Shown here in pieces: positions 52,392 to 63,700 of a stretch of DNA of 64,000 nucleotides. The stretch spans positions 1,674,001 through 1,738,000 of the forward strand of contig OX291552.1 of assembly GCA_946406115.1 (NCBI GenBank), in the 5' to 3' direction. The DNA is from Apoda limacodes. Its lineage: Eukaryota > Arthropoda > Insecta > Lepidoptera > Limacodidae. The notes beneath the pieces were generated by a model. It did not search any database and was not told where the DNA came from. It saw nothing but the letters and a program-made list of their open reading frames with translations. The translations under genes and the position numbers were made by a program. Positions within the stretch are counted from its first letter, which is position 1; every line of letters begins with the position of its first letter.

Positions 52392-54540
52392 GATAAAAAA
52401 AGATGCGTCTGAATATTGCAATCCAAAGATAGATATAGACGATAGAAAGATTGATAAACCTTTTTGATTGTTAGTGGCATTTTGTTAGCTCATTATAAAT
52501 GATCGCTCTCAATCTAGTCCACTGTTTAAAAGTTAATACCTCAACGTAGTGTTACTTAGCTGAGCGTAATGTTACATAATTGAGCGTAATGTTACGTACA
52601 AATGGTGCTGACACACCAAAGTTGGTTTTAATTGCTGAACTAAATTAGTTAATATTTGTAAATAATGTCTATAAATATATTGTAATTGGACTGAATTGTA
52701 GAAATAGTATATAACATATTTTTGTATCTTGCAATTTTTATATGAATTTGTATATAGTATTATATTATCGTATGTTGGATCTGTATATTTTAACTGTTAT
52801 TTTGCCTGTACTATAGTGGTTACCTATGTATGTATACTTGACTCAAAATCTATTTGCAATTCGGGTAAACAAAAATGACCTTGACGCGCGTCTTTCGCTT
52901 TGTTAGTCTATGCAACATATACATAAAGTACCTGGAGGACCGAGCGTTGCTCGTTTTTTTTTAAACTTACTTAATAACGCCATCTATTGTCAAATAGCTT
53001 TAATGTTGCTTATTACTACTCGCCAATAGATGTCAGGAAGAGTCATATTTTTCAGTTTATCACTGCCTAAAAACACGGATAAAACGACGTTTTCTAAAAA
53101 TGAAACCTGGCTAGATCGATTTATCGTCCCCGAAACCCTCTGCATACTAAATTTCATTATATATATATACATATATACAAGAATTGCTCGTTTAAAGGTA
53201 TTAGATACGTATAATCGTAAATTCGGAATTTTGTAGATTTTATATTTAATCAGTGTCGTGATTTGAAAACCAGTTAATGAATTTGACAATAAAGGTAATC
53301 ATGTAAGTATTTTAGTGATTTATGATTAAATTAACAGAAAAAGTGAACATTAAGTGAAGTTAGGTTATGTTTACAAGATTTGCAAATAGATTTTGAGTCA
53401 GGTTTATATGTTTCTGTAGTTTAATATCTGAAAACTCACAATGAGAGTATAAAAGATACAGACGGGTGACGACAGTTTTTAAAATTTGGAATGGGTATGT
53501 TGGGTAAAAATAAAAGTGTAATTTCCAAATATATGTACACATTTATTAAATAATTATTTCATTTGTATTCCAATTTAACAATAAATTTCTCAAAGACACA
53601 ACATTGTTTAACTATGTTTATCGTACGAGGATTGTATCCCGCGCGTACGTCTACCACTTCGCTTAGCGGCGCTTACGTATACATACATACAGATAGGCCC
53701 ATATAAAAATATATATATACTACAATTCACATACCTACCCATCAGATATTTGAAATCCAAAGCTAATCGTGTTGCGAATGAGAGGGCCTTTTAATATATA
53801 TTAATACATATATATAAAAGTATGAATGTTTGTCGAGAGACCGTTGCGCGTTGTAATAACAGTAGATATATCTCAATTACATGTTTTTATTAAAAAATAT
53901 TAACGTTAACATTCACATGACTAATTACGCTTTGAGCTAACGTTTCAACGATCGTGTTGATAAAATTTTAATTAGGTTTTTCATAATAAAAATTTATACA
54001 GGAATTAGGTTAGCAAGTCTCTATTACCGCGGTTCTACTCTGTTTATAAATACAAAGAAGCATTTTAATATTTTCATTTCTTTTTTGATTTTTCTACCTT
54101 TTTACAAAAATGTAAAGCACGATAAGGACAAATAATCGTCGGTACCTTTTTTTCGGTTCTAAACAAGGTTTTGTTAATTTAAAATATAATATCCTAACAA
54201 CTGCAAAACCAATGATTTATTGTCATACGAGAATTTATTTATTTGATTCACTAGCTTAAGCATTCCTTTTCACCATTAACGGTGAATCAATATTTGAAAT
54301 ACATTAATTTGCGTCGACACCTACTTGCTATATATATTCATCAAATATGACTACGACATATATTTATAGGTATGTGTGATACAATATACAAATATAACAA
54401 TTTTAAGCAACAAGCCATGTTAACTAAGGTTTCGTTGGCTCGCTAGGTCTCAGCAAACAAGTACGCGACGAGTTTGAACTTGACAAATCTTTAAATGCTT
54501 TTTGACGAGGTCCTTAACGTTATTCGTTAGATCTGTAATG
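52392..54540. other. Between convergent genes, AT-rich
   Basis: No gene. It has a short direct repeat TGAGCGTAATGTTAC (52561 and 52581), many short TA/AT tracts and several AATAAA and TTTATT sites. It may contain the long 3' UTR of either gene. Confidence 0.4.
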
Positions 54541-54560
54541 GTGGATTGCACCAAAATTAT

Positions 54561-54611
54561 TACGTCAATTGTAACGATAAGTCAATGTTACTTTCCGTTA
54601 CAATTGACGTA
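54561..54611. repeat. Perfect 16-bp-arm hairpin
   Basis: TACGTCAATTGTAACG (54561-54576) and CGTTACAATTGACGTA (54596-54611) are exact reverse complements around a 19-base loop. Confidence 0.9.
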
Positions 54612-54744
54612 CTCGAGTTGCGCCGCGCGCGCCGTTGTTAATATGTTAATACTATTGTAACGTGTTTTATTAGATGAAAGGACTTCTGTGTTATTGGTTG
54701 TAGTTGGTATATTTTTGGAAAAATATTTAATACAGTCAGATTCA

Positions 54745-54890
54745 AACGTCAAATCTTCCTTATAACTTAGTAATTACAATTTTAAATGTCAAATGTTTCT
54801 GATAACTTAGTAATTAAAATTTTAAATGTCAAATGTTATTGATAACTTACTTATTACAATTTTAAATGTCAAATGATTCTGTTGAAAGTA
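54745..54890. repeat. 40-bp tandem repeat, about 3.5 copies
   Basis: The unit begins GTCAAATGTTTCTGATAACT and ends in AATTTTAAAT. Copies start at about 54748, 54788 and 54828, with a partial one at 54868. Confidence 0.85.
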
Positions 54891-55170
54891 ACTAGAGTTA
54901 GTAATAACAGTTTGTAATATCAAATATATTTATTTAAACCGAGTTGTTTTTAACATCTTGGGATTTCTTTCCCTTTAGACTTGTTGTATGAGCATTTAAA
55001 AGTTTTTTATATCTACAAATATTTTCCAAAAACAAATTTATGATTTTACTTACGGAGAACCTTTAATTTGAAAAATTACCTTTTAAGCAAATTATGATAA
55101 ATTATAAAGTCTGTGGCAAGGGAAAAAACGGAAATGTCGTTTTGCAGGAACTACGTATCAAAATATAACA
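54891..55170. other. Intergenic AT-rich spacer
   Basis: Nothing recognised. Confidence 0.4.
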
Positions 55171-55174
55171 TATA

Positions 55175-55440
55175 AAAAAGGTCGGTGGTAGCCGAGGAGT
55201 TTAAACTTCACTTCGCATCCCAAGTGGCGGAGGCTCGAAACCCGGCGTGTACCAATGAGTCTTTTCTAAATTTCCCAAGTACACTGATTTATTTATTGCT
55301 ACCACTGGCTTTTCGGTGAAGGAAAACATCGTGACGTATGTGAAGTCCACAAGCCGCAATAGGCCCTCAAATCACCCTCGTTTATGAGAGTAGTCCCAAC
55401 AGTGGGAACGTATGAAAGCTGGCAAGAAAAAAACGTATAA
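55175..55440 (+). mobile_element. tRNA-derived SINE
   Basis: The head has TAGCCGAGGAGTTTAAACTT and a box B-like GGCTCGAAACCC. The body holds CTTTTCGGTGAAGGAAAACA, then TCGTGACG, and the tail CCAACAGTGGGAACGTATGA. I recognise this arrangement from a widespread lepidopteran SINE. A degraded relative lies at 28280-28440. Confidence 0.8.
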
Positions 55441-56520
55441 CAATAGTAGCGAAAAATGTGGATTTTGGCAAAATCAGCTAAATCTAGCCTAACATTCATT
55501 TATCTATTCCACATTTTCATTGTTTAAAAAGGTATGTTTTTTTTACAAATATTATTTTTTATAAATATTTTGATAGTTATTTGAACATCAGACAATTACT
55601 TTCAATATAAAATGTTAAGTACAAATACAATCTTTGTTCAGTTTAAAAAATACTGTCCGAAAAATTGGACCGTATGGAAATGGCCTAACCTGCCTACAAT
55701 ATCAGACCACAATATATATAATATACACCAAACTAAGTCGGCTTTGTAAACACATTCTTTGGTACAGTTGATAAGTCACAAGATATACAATTCCTCACCA
55801 TTTATCCTACTTTACAATATATATATATACATACATTTTATGTTAAGACGCAATTTGTCCGTTATGTTGGTTAAAAACTGTGACGTAAACGTATTCTTTG
55901 AATTAAAGATTAATGGTTTAAGAGCGCTTAGGCAAAATCCGCTTACAAAAAAACATAAACATATCATGCTCAGAAACATCTTAGCGCTCTTAAGGCTACC
56001 GTTGATAGATAAACAGATTTAACATTTAGTCTAATTATTAAGATAATTTTCTTGTAGAAACAGGTAGTATAGTAGAGTATCTTGTACTAAATACGACAGC
56101 GGAGGCAGAAAACCTATTTGCAACTAGCTTTAGAGAACACATTTGCAGCTAGCTTCAGAGAACACATTTGCAGCTAGCTTCACAATTACTTATTTGTATT
56201 ACATGTACTTATTTATTATTATAAAATTTTCATCCAGATATATATATATATATATATATATAAATAATTATTAATATATTTGTACATAATCATTTTTCTA
56301 GTTTTAAAGCTTTCAAATTAAGATTTGTCTTATTTTAATTCATCTACACAATATATTAACTACATTTTAATCAATAAGACCTATTACATCGAACCGTTTC
56401 TCGCGTGTTCGGACACGACGACGCGCACTTGACGAAAATCAGTTATTTGGCAGAACACACTCAGTAACCAATGTTCTTGGGAAAATAGTAACAAAAAATC
56501 TCTCACCGCAACACGGTTTT
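55441..56520. other. Intergenic, simple repeats
   Basis: Contains a 27-bp unit about 2.5 times (56122-56190, AACACATTTGCAGCTAGCTT) and (TA)n at 56237-56262. The rest is AT-rich and non-coding, possibly distal 3' UTR of HDAC4 on the minus strand. Confidence 0.5.
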
Positions 56521-57561
56521 TGGGTGTTAGAACATTACAAAGAATGCGTATACACTAGACGCAGTGCAGTCGCTTGTACATAGAGCGCTGTCTCGTGCGC
56601 ACACCTCGAGTGTTGCACTCCTCACTGAGATACCGTTGGAATGTCCGTTCCCTCCGTCGCACTCGCGTGGCAACAATGAGCGCGACGTGGCCGGTCGCTT
56701 TACCTCTAACGTTATACTTTTTATAAACAAACAACATGTCTTCATAAATATACATAATAAATTCTTTTCAACTTAACAATCGCAAAATTCATCACACATT
56801 TACAATTAAAAAATCTAAATAAATAATCTGCATCCTTAAACTAAAATCTTTCCATACACAGCAACAAATCGCACGCACCGCCCACACCAAGTCGCGGAGC
56901 GGGCGCGCACACTCACGTACGCTGGGTGCACGCCGAGTGACGGAACAAGTAGATTCGAGTATCCTATTAAGACGACATGGCACGCGCATATTATGCTTAA
57001 AGTAACATTCTAACCGTGTGTCTAACACAGTGCAGGGAATGTCGAAGTGTCTATATACAGTGAGGGCGCGCGGAGGGGGGGGCGCTGTAGCCGGGGGGAG
57101 CGCGCCGCTATTGCACAGGACATGGCCAAACTTGACCCGCAATCGTCTCACTTCCCTTCGTCTTGCTCCATCGGTTCTTCCGACGCTGATCGCGAACTGT
57201 CCGGCGACCTGCACAATAACCAGCATTTTAAGAACATTGTACCGTGTCATGTCATTTGATGTAATAAAGGAAAATGTCATAAGCGGGACGTATTAAACAA
57301 ATGGAAGTGTAAAAAGAATATGTGGAAATTAATTATAAATTGTCAGGCGATAATTTTACACATACAGGACAAACAAAATGGGGTCGAGATCATGTCCCTG
57401 AGACACCCTAGCGATGTTATTATTAATTCTGCGAAATGCTAGTGAACTTAAATGTTACGTGTAATGTAAAAATAGCAGCATCAATAAACTAACAGAAATG
57501 TGTGTAGGCACCTAATGATTAGTGTAAACAAAGATAGTATTAAGCTGGTGTGCTGTGGTTC
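56521..57561 (-). other. HDAC4: Putative HDAC4 3' UTR region
   Basis: This lies just downstream of the HDAC stop on the minus strand. It is unusually GC-rich around 56560-56700 and 56870-57200 (for example GGCGCGCGGAGGGGGGGGCG at 57062). Open frames in several phases reflect the GC content and match no family. 3' UTR is the simplest reading. A non-coding exon or CpG-rich element cannot be excluded. Confidence 0.4.
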
Positions 57562-57723
57562 TTACTGTTGCGGTTTGGGCGGGTGGTGCATCGAGAGGGT
57601 CGCCATCGCGGCCGTGGTGTCCGCCGCGTCGCGCTCCGTCTGCAGCCGGCCGAGCCGTGCGCCCGCCACCGCCGGGCCCGCTTCTGCCGCGGACATGCCC
57701 ACCAACGCACTGAAGCGCTTTAT
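57562..57723 (-). CDS. HDAC4: HDAC4 last exon
   Basis: It reads [20 protein letters not shown], later [18 protein letters not shown] and TAA (57564-57562). The acceptor is CCGCCCCCCAG. Human HDAC4 ends with a related TVTAMASLSV segment used in nuclear export. Confidence 0.9.
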   Translation of the reverse strand: MKRFSALVGMSAAEAGPAVAGARLGRLQTERDAADTTAAMATLSMHHPPKPQQ

Positions 57724-60700
57724 CTGGGGGGCGGGACACATAAATTATTCACATTTTACAAATCATTATCACAAACATCATTTTATTGTAAAAACTTTTG
57801 TCGAAAACTTTAGTCGAAAATTGTTGGGCGATAGTATTTTCCTTTTCAGAGTAAGTTGCAGCGCGCTAAATTATTGTAGTTTAGAGTCGTTAGTGTGGCA
57901 ATCACTTACGGTAAACAAAAACACCAGCAAAATGTTAAAGGCGTGTCCGAAAGTGACCTCTTAAAAATTATGGATGAGTATGGTACGGATAATTTAGGTA
58001 CGTAGTGAGTCTCACCGAAGGCCAATGGTGCGCCTGCACGGCGATGGTGTGTCTGAGCGCTTCCTGCGCGGAGGCGGCGGGGACGCGCGCGATCTCCGCG
58101 GGCGGCAGGGAGGGGAGGCGGTCCCCGAGAAGAGCGCGCACGCACTCCTGCGCGCAGTCGCACATCGCGGGGAGGTCGTACCCGCCCTCCAGCGATAACA
58201 CCACCTGTCTCACATACACACGTTATTAGGTACTATAACATCGACAACCAACCACTCTTTTTTTTTTTCTGAACTGTCAATGCAGTTGGCTCTCAACTCT
58301 GAGACTCTGAAGGAGCCTCAGCCTATATAGCGCCCAACGCTCAAGGGCTACCCGCGGGGGTAGCCTCGGCTTGGGTTGTCACTCTCGGGGGCGTCCCTTT
58401 GACTGACGTGAGCCTCGACCCCGAAGGTGAGTCGCGCCAGGAGGGGAGTTCCCCGTTACGCGGGTGCGGTTGCGATTGAGTGGGGGCGAGAAGCGCCCCG
58501 GCACTCTTTGATACCTCGTGATTCCATGCGAGGGCCGACGAGCCCGGGGACGTCAGCGTCGTGTTAGGGGGAGGCCCTATTAGGGGAGGTCGTAGAAACT
58601 AATCTCGCTATCCGGACAGCGAGATCGTCATCTGGGGCCGTTAGTACGTGCCGAGGCTTTTTTTTAAGGTTTTCTCTAAGGACTACAGTTTGGGGTTCTT
58701 CAAGCAAAAAGTTATTGGATTTTTGAAGGATCGGCAACGGCCGAGTGATACCCCTGGTGTTACAAGCGTCCATAGGACCGTGTGCTTGTTTGCCACCTTA
58801 GTGATGAAGAATGGATGGATATAAACGACCGAGAACAAAAGCGGCTCGGTCTCTATTTTGGTATGATCGCGGAAATTCAAACGCCTATCCAGGGTCACAC
58901 CGGGATATTTCCGGGTCTTGTTTTACCAAGGAATGGCACGGCCGAAGAGTGAGAGGGGAAATGGCCGCGGAGGGCGGCCTGAGGTAAAGAGAACGGCAGA
59001 GCTTTTGCAGGGATTCACTTCGATTCTCCATTTCCGAAACCGTTCGCCTAGGGCGGTGATAGCGGGTTGGAGTCTCTTAGTGATTTGACTCACTTGCCTA
59101 TCGGTGTTATAAATAGTGGTATCGTCCGCGAAGAGATCTGATACCTATCATTTTAGGGATGTGGTTTGTGTACAGAAGGTACAAGATAGGGGCGAGCACG
59201 GACCCTTGCGGGACTCCTGCTTCTATGGGACGGGGGGAAGAGAGTGTGTCTTAAACTTTATAGCGAAAGCTACGGTTCGACAAGTAGTCTCGTATGATGA
59301 GCAGGAGACGGTCTGGCAACTGAAAGCTGTACAGTTTATAAATTAAACCGTTGTGCCAGACTTCGTCGAAGGCTTTCGCTACATCGAAGAAGACAGCAAC
59401 CGTGTGGCGGGGCTTACCTAATACTGGTTGGAAGCCAGTGAGAATTTGTCCGTGATGCGGAGGACTTGGTGGGCGCACGAGTGTTTGGCACGGAAGCCAA
59501 ACTGTTTGTCGATTAAGATGCCTCTAGAGACTCAAGCGTTCCGTAGGCGAGTGAGGAGGCGTTCGTAAAGTTTACCAAGGGCGTTTAGTAAAATTATAGG
59601 GCGGTAAGAGGATGGTTTTACCCGGCTTATGGATGCCTATAACAATTTTATTTTTCCATTGAGAAGGAAAGGTGCAATTTTCGATAGCAGCGTTGAAAAT
59701 CGCTACTAGAAGGCAGGGAAGGGGAAGAGTGAGGCGCTTTAGGATATCGTTAGAGATACCATCCGCGCCTCGGGCTTTACGGGGGCGTAGGTCTTTGATG
59801 ACCTGTTTGACTTCGTCGACAGTGACGGGGGGCAAGGGTCCTGTGGGGGCAGAGAAGTTCTGCGCTCCACTTCGCCGTCTACCTCACGCACATGATCGGG
59901 ATTGAAAGGCTGTGTGCTTAAGGCACATTGGGCTTGAAGGCACATTGGGCTTGAAGGCTAGATGCAAGGCAATCCGCTTTTTCGTCGTCATCGAACGCGG
60001 GAACGTTGTCGGGACGAGTTAACGGAGGGAGAGTGTTGTAGGTTTCTGATTTCAAAGCTCTGGCTAAGCGCCAAAAAGATTGATGAGAAGAAGAAATGTT
60101 CTCCATCAGATCACAGAAACGTTGGTCGCGAAGCTTAGCTACAGCGGTTTTAACACGGCGGTGTAAGTGGGAGTGCGATCGCAACTGCGACGGGCCGCTT
60201 TGCGTTCAGTCATTAGCGACCTGATGTGCTGAGGCAGGATTAGGTGGTGGTAACCACCAACCGGCATTTGCCTTGAGCACTCGCTAACGGTGGCGGTCAG
60301 GTGGCTAGTGAGTGAGTCGATAGCTACGTTTAAATCGGTGGTGGAAGAGATTATATCGGGAACGCGATCTAGATGTGGCGGGCTGGGGTTTTCGAGAAAT
60401 TGCCCGAATTTATCACAGTCCGCCTCGGTTCTAGTGTCGGGAGGAGTGGCCGAAGGGGAACCTAATCGGAGAAGGACAGGGCGGTGGTCCGAGTCAATCA
60501 CCTCTACAGAGCGAAAGCTCAGCCTTACATTCTTTAGAAGTGCTATGTCAAGCACGTCAGGGCTGTTATTGGTCGAGGAGTCTGCCTCTGGTTGAAGTTA
60601 ATCAAGAGTTCCAACGACGGTGCTTGCAATTTAGGTCACCGGCAAGAATGACGGCGTCGCCTAAATTTAAGAGCGAGTGAAGCAAGTCTTTTGAGGAAGA

Positions 60701-63700
60701 GATATAAACCTATGCAATAATGATCGGCTGATGGCCGGTCATCGCTAGGCGGCAGACGGATGCTTCTAAATTCGTAAGTAGCGGAGGATAGATACTAACA
60801 ATTGTGATATTTCTATATTTGTAAAGTAGGTTGTAACCTTTCCGTTGGCGAGCTGCATTAGTTCGCGGGTCATGTGCGCGAAACACGCCGCGGACACGTT
60901 GTACCCGCCGAGCGGCGCGGGATGTCCGGCCGCGGCGTCAAACCCGCACGACACCAACACTAGCTCCGGGTCGTACTCCTGCAACGAACATCACATGCTA
61001 CGAACCACAATAACAAAAGTAAATATTATGTATTTATGATAATATGATGTTTTTTTTGCGTCTCTTGAAGATGCCTCGTGTTGAGAGGAAATACGTGTCG
61101 AGTTTTGTTAGAAATTTAGTGGTGTAATGATATAATGAAGTTGGCATCGTCCACATAAGGAGGTAGGGAGGGAGATGCACTTCTACACACGTGGATAGTG
61201 TACTTCTGTACGCGAGTGCTACTGAATTGTTTTTAGCGGATAATAATGAATTTCAGCAAAGTTACGCCTGATTCTATCAATTTATTATGCATTCAACAAA
61301 CAACCTTATTTGACAACATTGTTCTAAACATGATAGTAGGTACGACTCCATGTGTTCTCAAACAAACAGAGTTCCAACCAGAATATACCATTCGTAACTT
61401 CTAGTGTTGTAGGTACGCGTTGTTAATGTGTCAGCCAGCTCACTGTATATAACGTAAGTACTTTTTAACTAAACCAACTTTTATAGGAACGCAACACAGT
61501 AAGTTCAGATCCAGCTATTTGTATCATACGTACCTAGTTCAAAGGATAGATAAATAAGAATTTTCACATTTTTTAACGTATTGTATATATAATAGCCCAA
61601 ACCCCATACAACAAAAGATGAACTGTTTTTACTAAGAATATTACTAAAATAAGTAAGTGCCTCAGAAGAAAGCTTAAAGAGTTTTTCGTAGGAGAACTAA
61701 AGTGGCAGATATTGCTCGCAAGACTAAACTAGTACATAATGGTGCGAAAAAATCGGCCGATTGGGGAAATAGGTTCTCGAGTAGCGACCACTTTTCGGTA
61801 AGCGAGGACGCTTGTGAAGGTTGCGGGGAGCCATTAGTTAGAGGTAGCACGGAGCCGTACGCTGTCTCGACACATATAATCAGCAGTCGCCCGTTAGCTG
61901 ATATGATGTTAATAATTAGTGTAGTGAACATTGTTTACATTAGTGTGGTGGTGAGTACTGGTAGATGTGCTGTTACCTTAGCGATGGGCATGATGACGGC
62001 GCGGAAGGCGGCGAGGTACTCTGCGTCGGCGAGCGGCGGACGCAGCCCGGTAGCCCACGCGACGTTCACGGTGAACCCAAGGCCGGGGCCCGCGCCGCAC
62101 TCGGTGGCAGCGCCCGTGCCCGGGAAGAAGTTCCCCTCGTCGTGTCGATGCACGGACATGTACAGCACGTGCGGGTCCTCATAGAATATCTGCTGCGTGC
62201 CGTTACCGTGGTGCACGTCCTGTACGTACACACAAATAACGTTTACACCTAACTACATGTGTCCCGGCGTTTTACCCGCATTTGATCGGAATAAAAAAAA
62301 TCTTGTTGTTATCAAAAATCAAGTCAATTGTACGCGCCGTTACGACGTGATAGTGCTCCGGAGACTCATTTCCATGCGAACACTCGATCAGGATAAAAAG
62401 AATTGTGTATCCTTTACAGTCCCTTTTGTGCCAAAAATAAATACACACCTTTGCTTCGTTGCATTGTAAGGGAATATAACTTCTTTTCTTCTAACTTAAT
62501 TTACGAATAACGTTTTTATGATATGATGATAGTGTAGCTTTCTTTTATTGAAAGAATTATAGAATCGGGTTAGTTTTTGCATAGATTCTCTCTATATACA
62601 AAGAAACGTTAGCACTTTTTAATATTAGAATGACCCATTATCTTAATGAATTTTAAGACAATTTTCTTCTCTAATTCCATACTTGGTTTTTGAATATAAA
62701 AAAAATATAGCTCACCCAGTCGACTATAAGTATCCTCTGCAACCTTAACCTAGTGTGTAAGAGCCGCGCGGCGACCGCCACGGAGTTGAAGAAGCAGAAC
62801 CCCATCGCTTGGTTGGGCTCAGCATGGTGTCCCGGCGGGCGCACTACCGCGAAACTGTAACAGCGTTGCGTCCCGTCTTTACTTAAGTGACAATAGCTGG
62901 ATAACAGTGATCATAGTGATATTTCTGCACTACAAATTCCTAACACGTTTACTGATTAGAACGAGAAGTGGTTAGCACTTTCCGCGCTTCAGCTAAAGGA
63001 GCTAAGTTAAAGCGAAATTTCATTTTATTATAGTACCAAAGCATGGGGTGTTTTGAGTGCATTTCTGGTTTCCTATTTTAATTTGGGTGAGCGTGAATGC
63101 TCCAACTTTACAAACCACCCCAAATGTTATTAAGGGAAGTGAACGACATGTGATGTTCCGAATTGATGATACAAGTATAGAAAAAAATACATCTACATCT
63201 TACATCTTTTAGTTTAGTATTTTAAGAGAAATAGTTTTCAACTTCCTCCCCTATAGGTCCAGCTGTTCCATTCTTTATGAGATCCGACTAGAAAACCGTC
63301 TGACTTTCCCTGGGCGCTGTAGTCTGATCCTTATCAAAAATAAGATGTATTTATTATACAAGTAATTGCACAGAAATAGTTGATAAACTAGTCGCTGTTC
63401 CTTATCTTACGGCAAAAGGGTCTGACTTAATTTAGGAGTACCAGGAAGGCTCAAGATCATTATTTAATATCTCACCACGCTATCTTCGTTTTTCTACTTT
63501 CATCGATACATCTCCGTTATCTTGACCAATTTCCAGTGATATCAAGTGTTTTATGCGCGTGTCATGAGTATCGAGGCAGACCGCCACAAATCGGGATGAC
63601 CGTAGGTGTCAACTTATTGTTTGCTAAACAACTAACACCTAGAGCCCCGCGACTTGCATGTTACAACTCGCCGACCGGGAACATCTTTACTTCCCGCTGC

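Noticed and set aside
56792..57280. 162-codon minus-strand ORF beside HDAC4
   Set aside because: It lies downstream of the HDAC stop in GC-rich sequence, overlaps other open frames and matches nothing. Kept as probable 3' UTR.
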